Below, one piece after another: positions 63,378 to 64,000 of a stretch of DNA of 64,000 nt (the first letter of the stretch is position 1; each line of letters starts with the position of its first letter). The position numbers were made by a program, and so were the translations under genes. A model generated the notes under the pieces. It was given only the letters and a program-made list of their open reading frames with translations. It was not told the DNA's origin and ran no database searches. The DNA comes from Anisus vortex. Taxonomy: Eukaryota; Mollusca; Gastropoda; Planorbidae. The stretch is from the NCBI GenBank assembly GCA_949126835.1, contig OX421495.1, positions 29,673,171-29,737,170 of the forward strand. The letters run 5' to 3'.

Positions 63378-64000
63378 ATTGTCAGAAAATTGAATTATCC
63401 CTTTGTTTTTGAAACATGCATTGTTTATACAGTTTTATTTTAATACAAATACATCTATAGAATTTGATTTTCTTCAATAATTTTCTGTTATAAGAGCAAT
63501 TGTTCTTGCAATTTTAGGAAACATATACTGGTTCTTTACACTAAATAGACTATAATTATTACTTTAAATCTGATTGGATCTCATTTCAAATCTGTTTCCA
63601 ATATAATTGTATTATCGTATTATTTAGTAATACAAAACCAGTAAATAGTACCCTGTCTTTCCCTCTTAGTTTGCTATAGTAAAATTTAAAGTGTACTTTA
63701 AACTAATTTAAGAATATCTCACAAATATTTGTAGCATAGATAAATAATTTTAAAGTGAAATTAGAACTTTTAGACTTATGAGATTTAGATTGCGAGATTA
63801 AATTTCAGATAGGTATAATTTTATTACCCAAATCTTTTTATTTTATTATTTTTATCCAAAATAATGTATAAAACATTTGTATCTTATTGCAGTGCTATCA
63901 AATAGATAAAGTACAGTATCATTGAGACTAGTTAAGCCAATAATGCTGTTGTTTTAAGCAAATGATAAAACCAATTAATTGGTGTTACATTTCAAATGAC
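63378..64000 (+). other. XDH 3' UTR and downstream flank
   Basis: This is AT-rich, non-coding sequence. The only polyadenylation-like hexamer I noticed is ATTAAA at 63797-63802; the true cleavage site cannot be set from sequence alone. No second gene begins before the window ends. Confidence 0.4.

Overview
The window is animal nuclear DNA. One long gene is cut into 35 short exons by introns with mostly GT-AG borders, and everything else is tandem repeats and decayed transposable elements. The non-LTR retrotransposon fragments, tRNA-derived SINEs and very heavy minisatellite load fit a mollusc, most likely a heterobranch or pulmonate gastropod. That placement is inference from remembered repeat families, not a database match.

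Layout. Positions 1-26 kb hold no gene I can support. They carry long minisatellites (43-bp units 1-3204, 28-bp units 3736-5015, 35-bp units 6066-7275, 31-bp units 13579-15919, and shorter arrays of 39, 33 and 25 bp). Between them lie retrotransposon fragments (5.7, 6.3-6.9, 7.3-8.6 and 19.6-20.3 kb), SINE pieces and a TIR element (20784-21934). By my own count tandem repeats make up about 24 kb of the 64 kb.

Positions 26285-63377 (+) hold a complete xanthine dehydrogenase gene. I assembled 35 coding exons by hand. They join in frame to 4062 nt, which is 1353 residues plus a stop, the normal length for the family. Both [2Fe-2S] clusters, the FAD/NAD domain with an XDH-type GYRK motif, and the molybdopterin active site (Glu826, Arg936, Phe938, Phe1032, Thr1033, Glu1285) are present. 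The one active-site difference I see is Lys904, where bovine XDH has Arg880.

The splicing of this gene is unusual. Intron 2 has a GTATCCTT donor and intron 3 an ATATCCTT donor, both textbook minor-spliceosome (U12) sites, so exon 3 with the first Fe-S cysteines lies between two U12 introns. Intron 3 appears to end in AA. Intron 19 has a GC donor. Intron 15 is filled by about 64 copies of a 60-bp unit that is a tandem duplication of the intron 15/exon 16 boundary itself, giving about 63 decoy 3' splice sites, each followed by an in-frame stop. Intron 8 holds about 160 copies of a 26-bp unit with a CAG|GTAG motif like a recursive splice site, and intron 1 holds about 62 copies of a unit containing GTAAGA. 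Other introns hold a 5'-inverted LINE (intron 6), a hAT-type MITE (intron 28), LINE and SINE copies, and further minisatellites. The last 620 bp are 3' UTR and downstream sequence.
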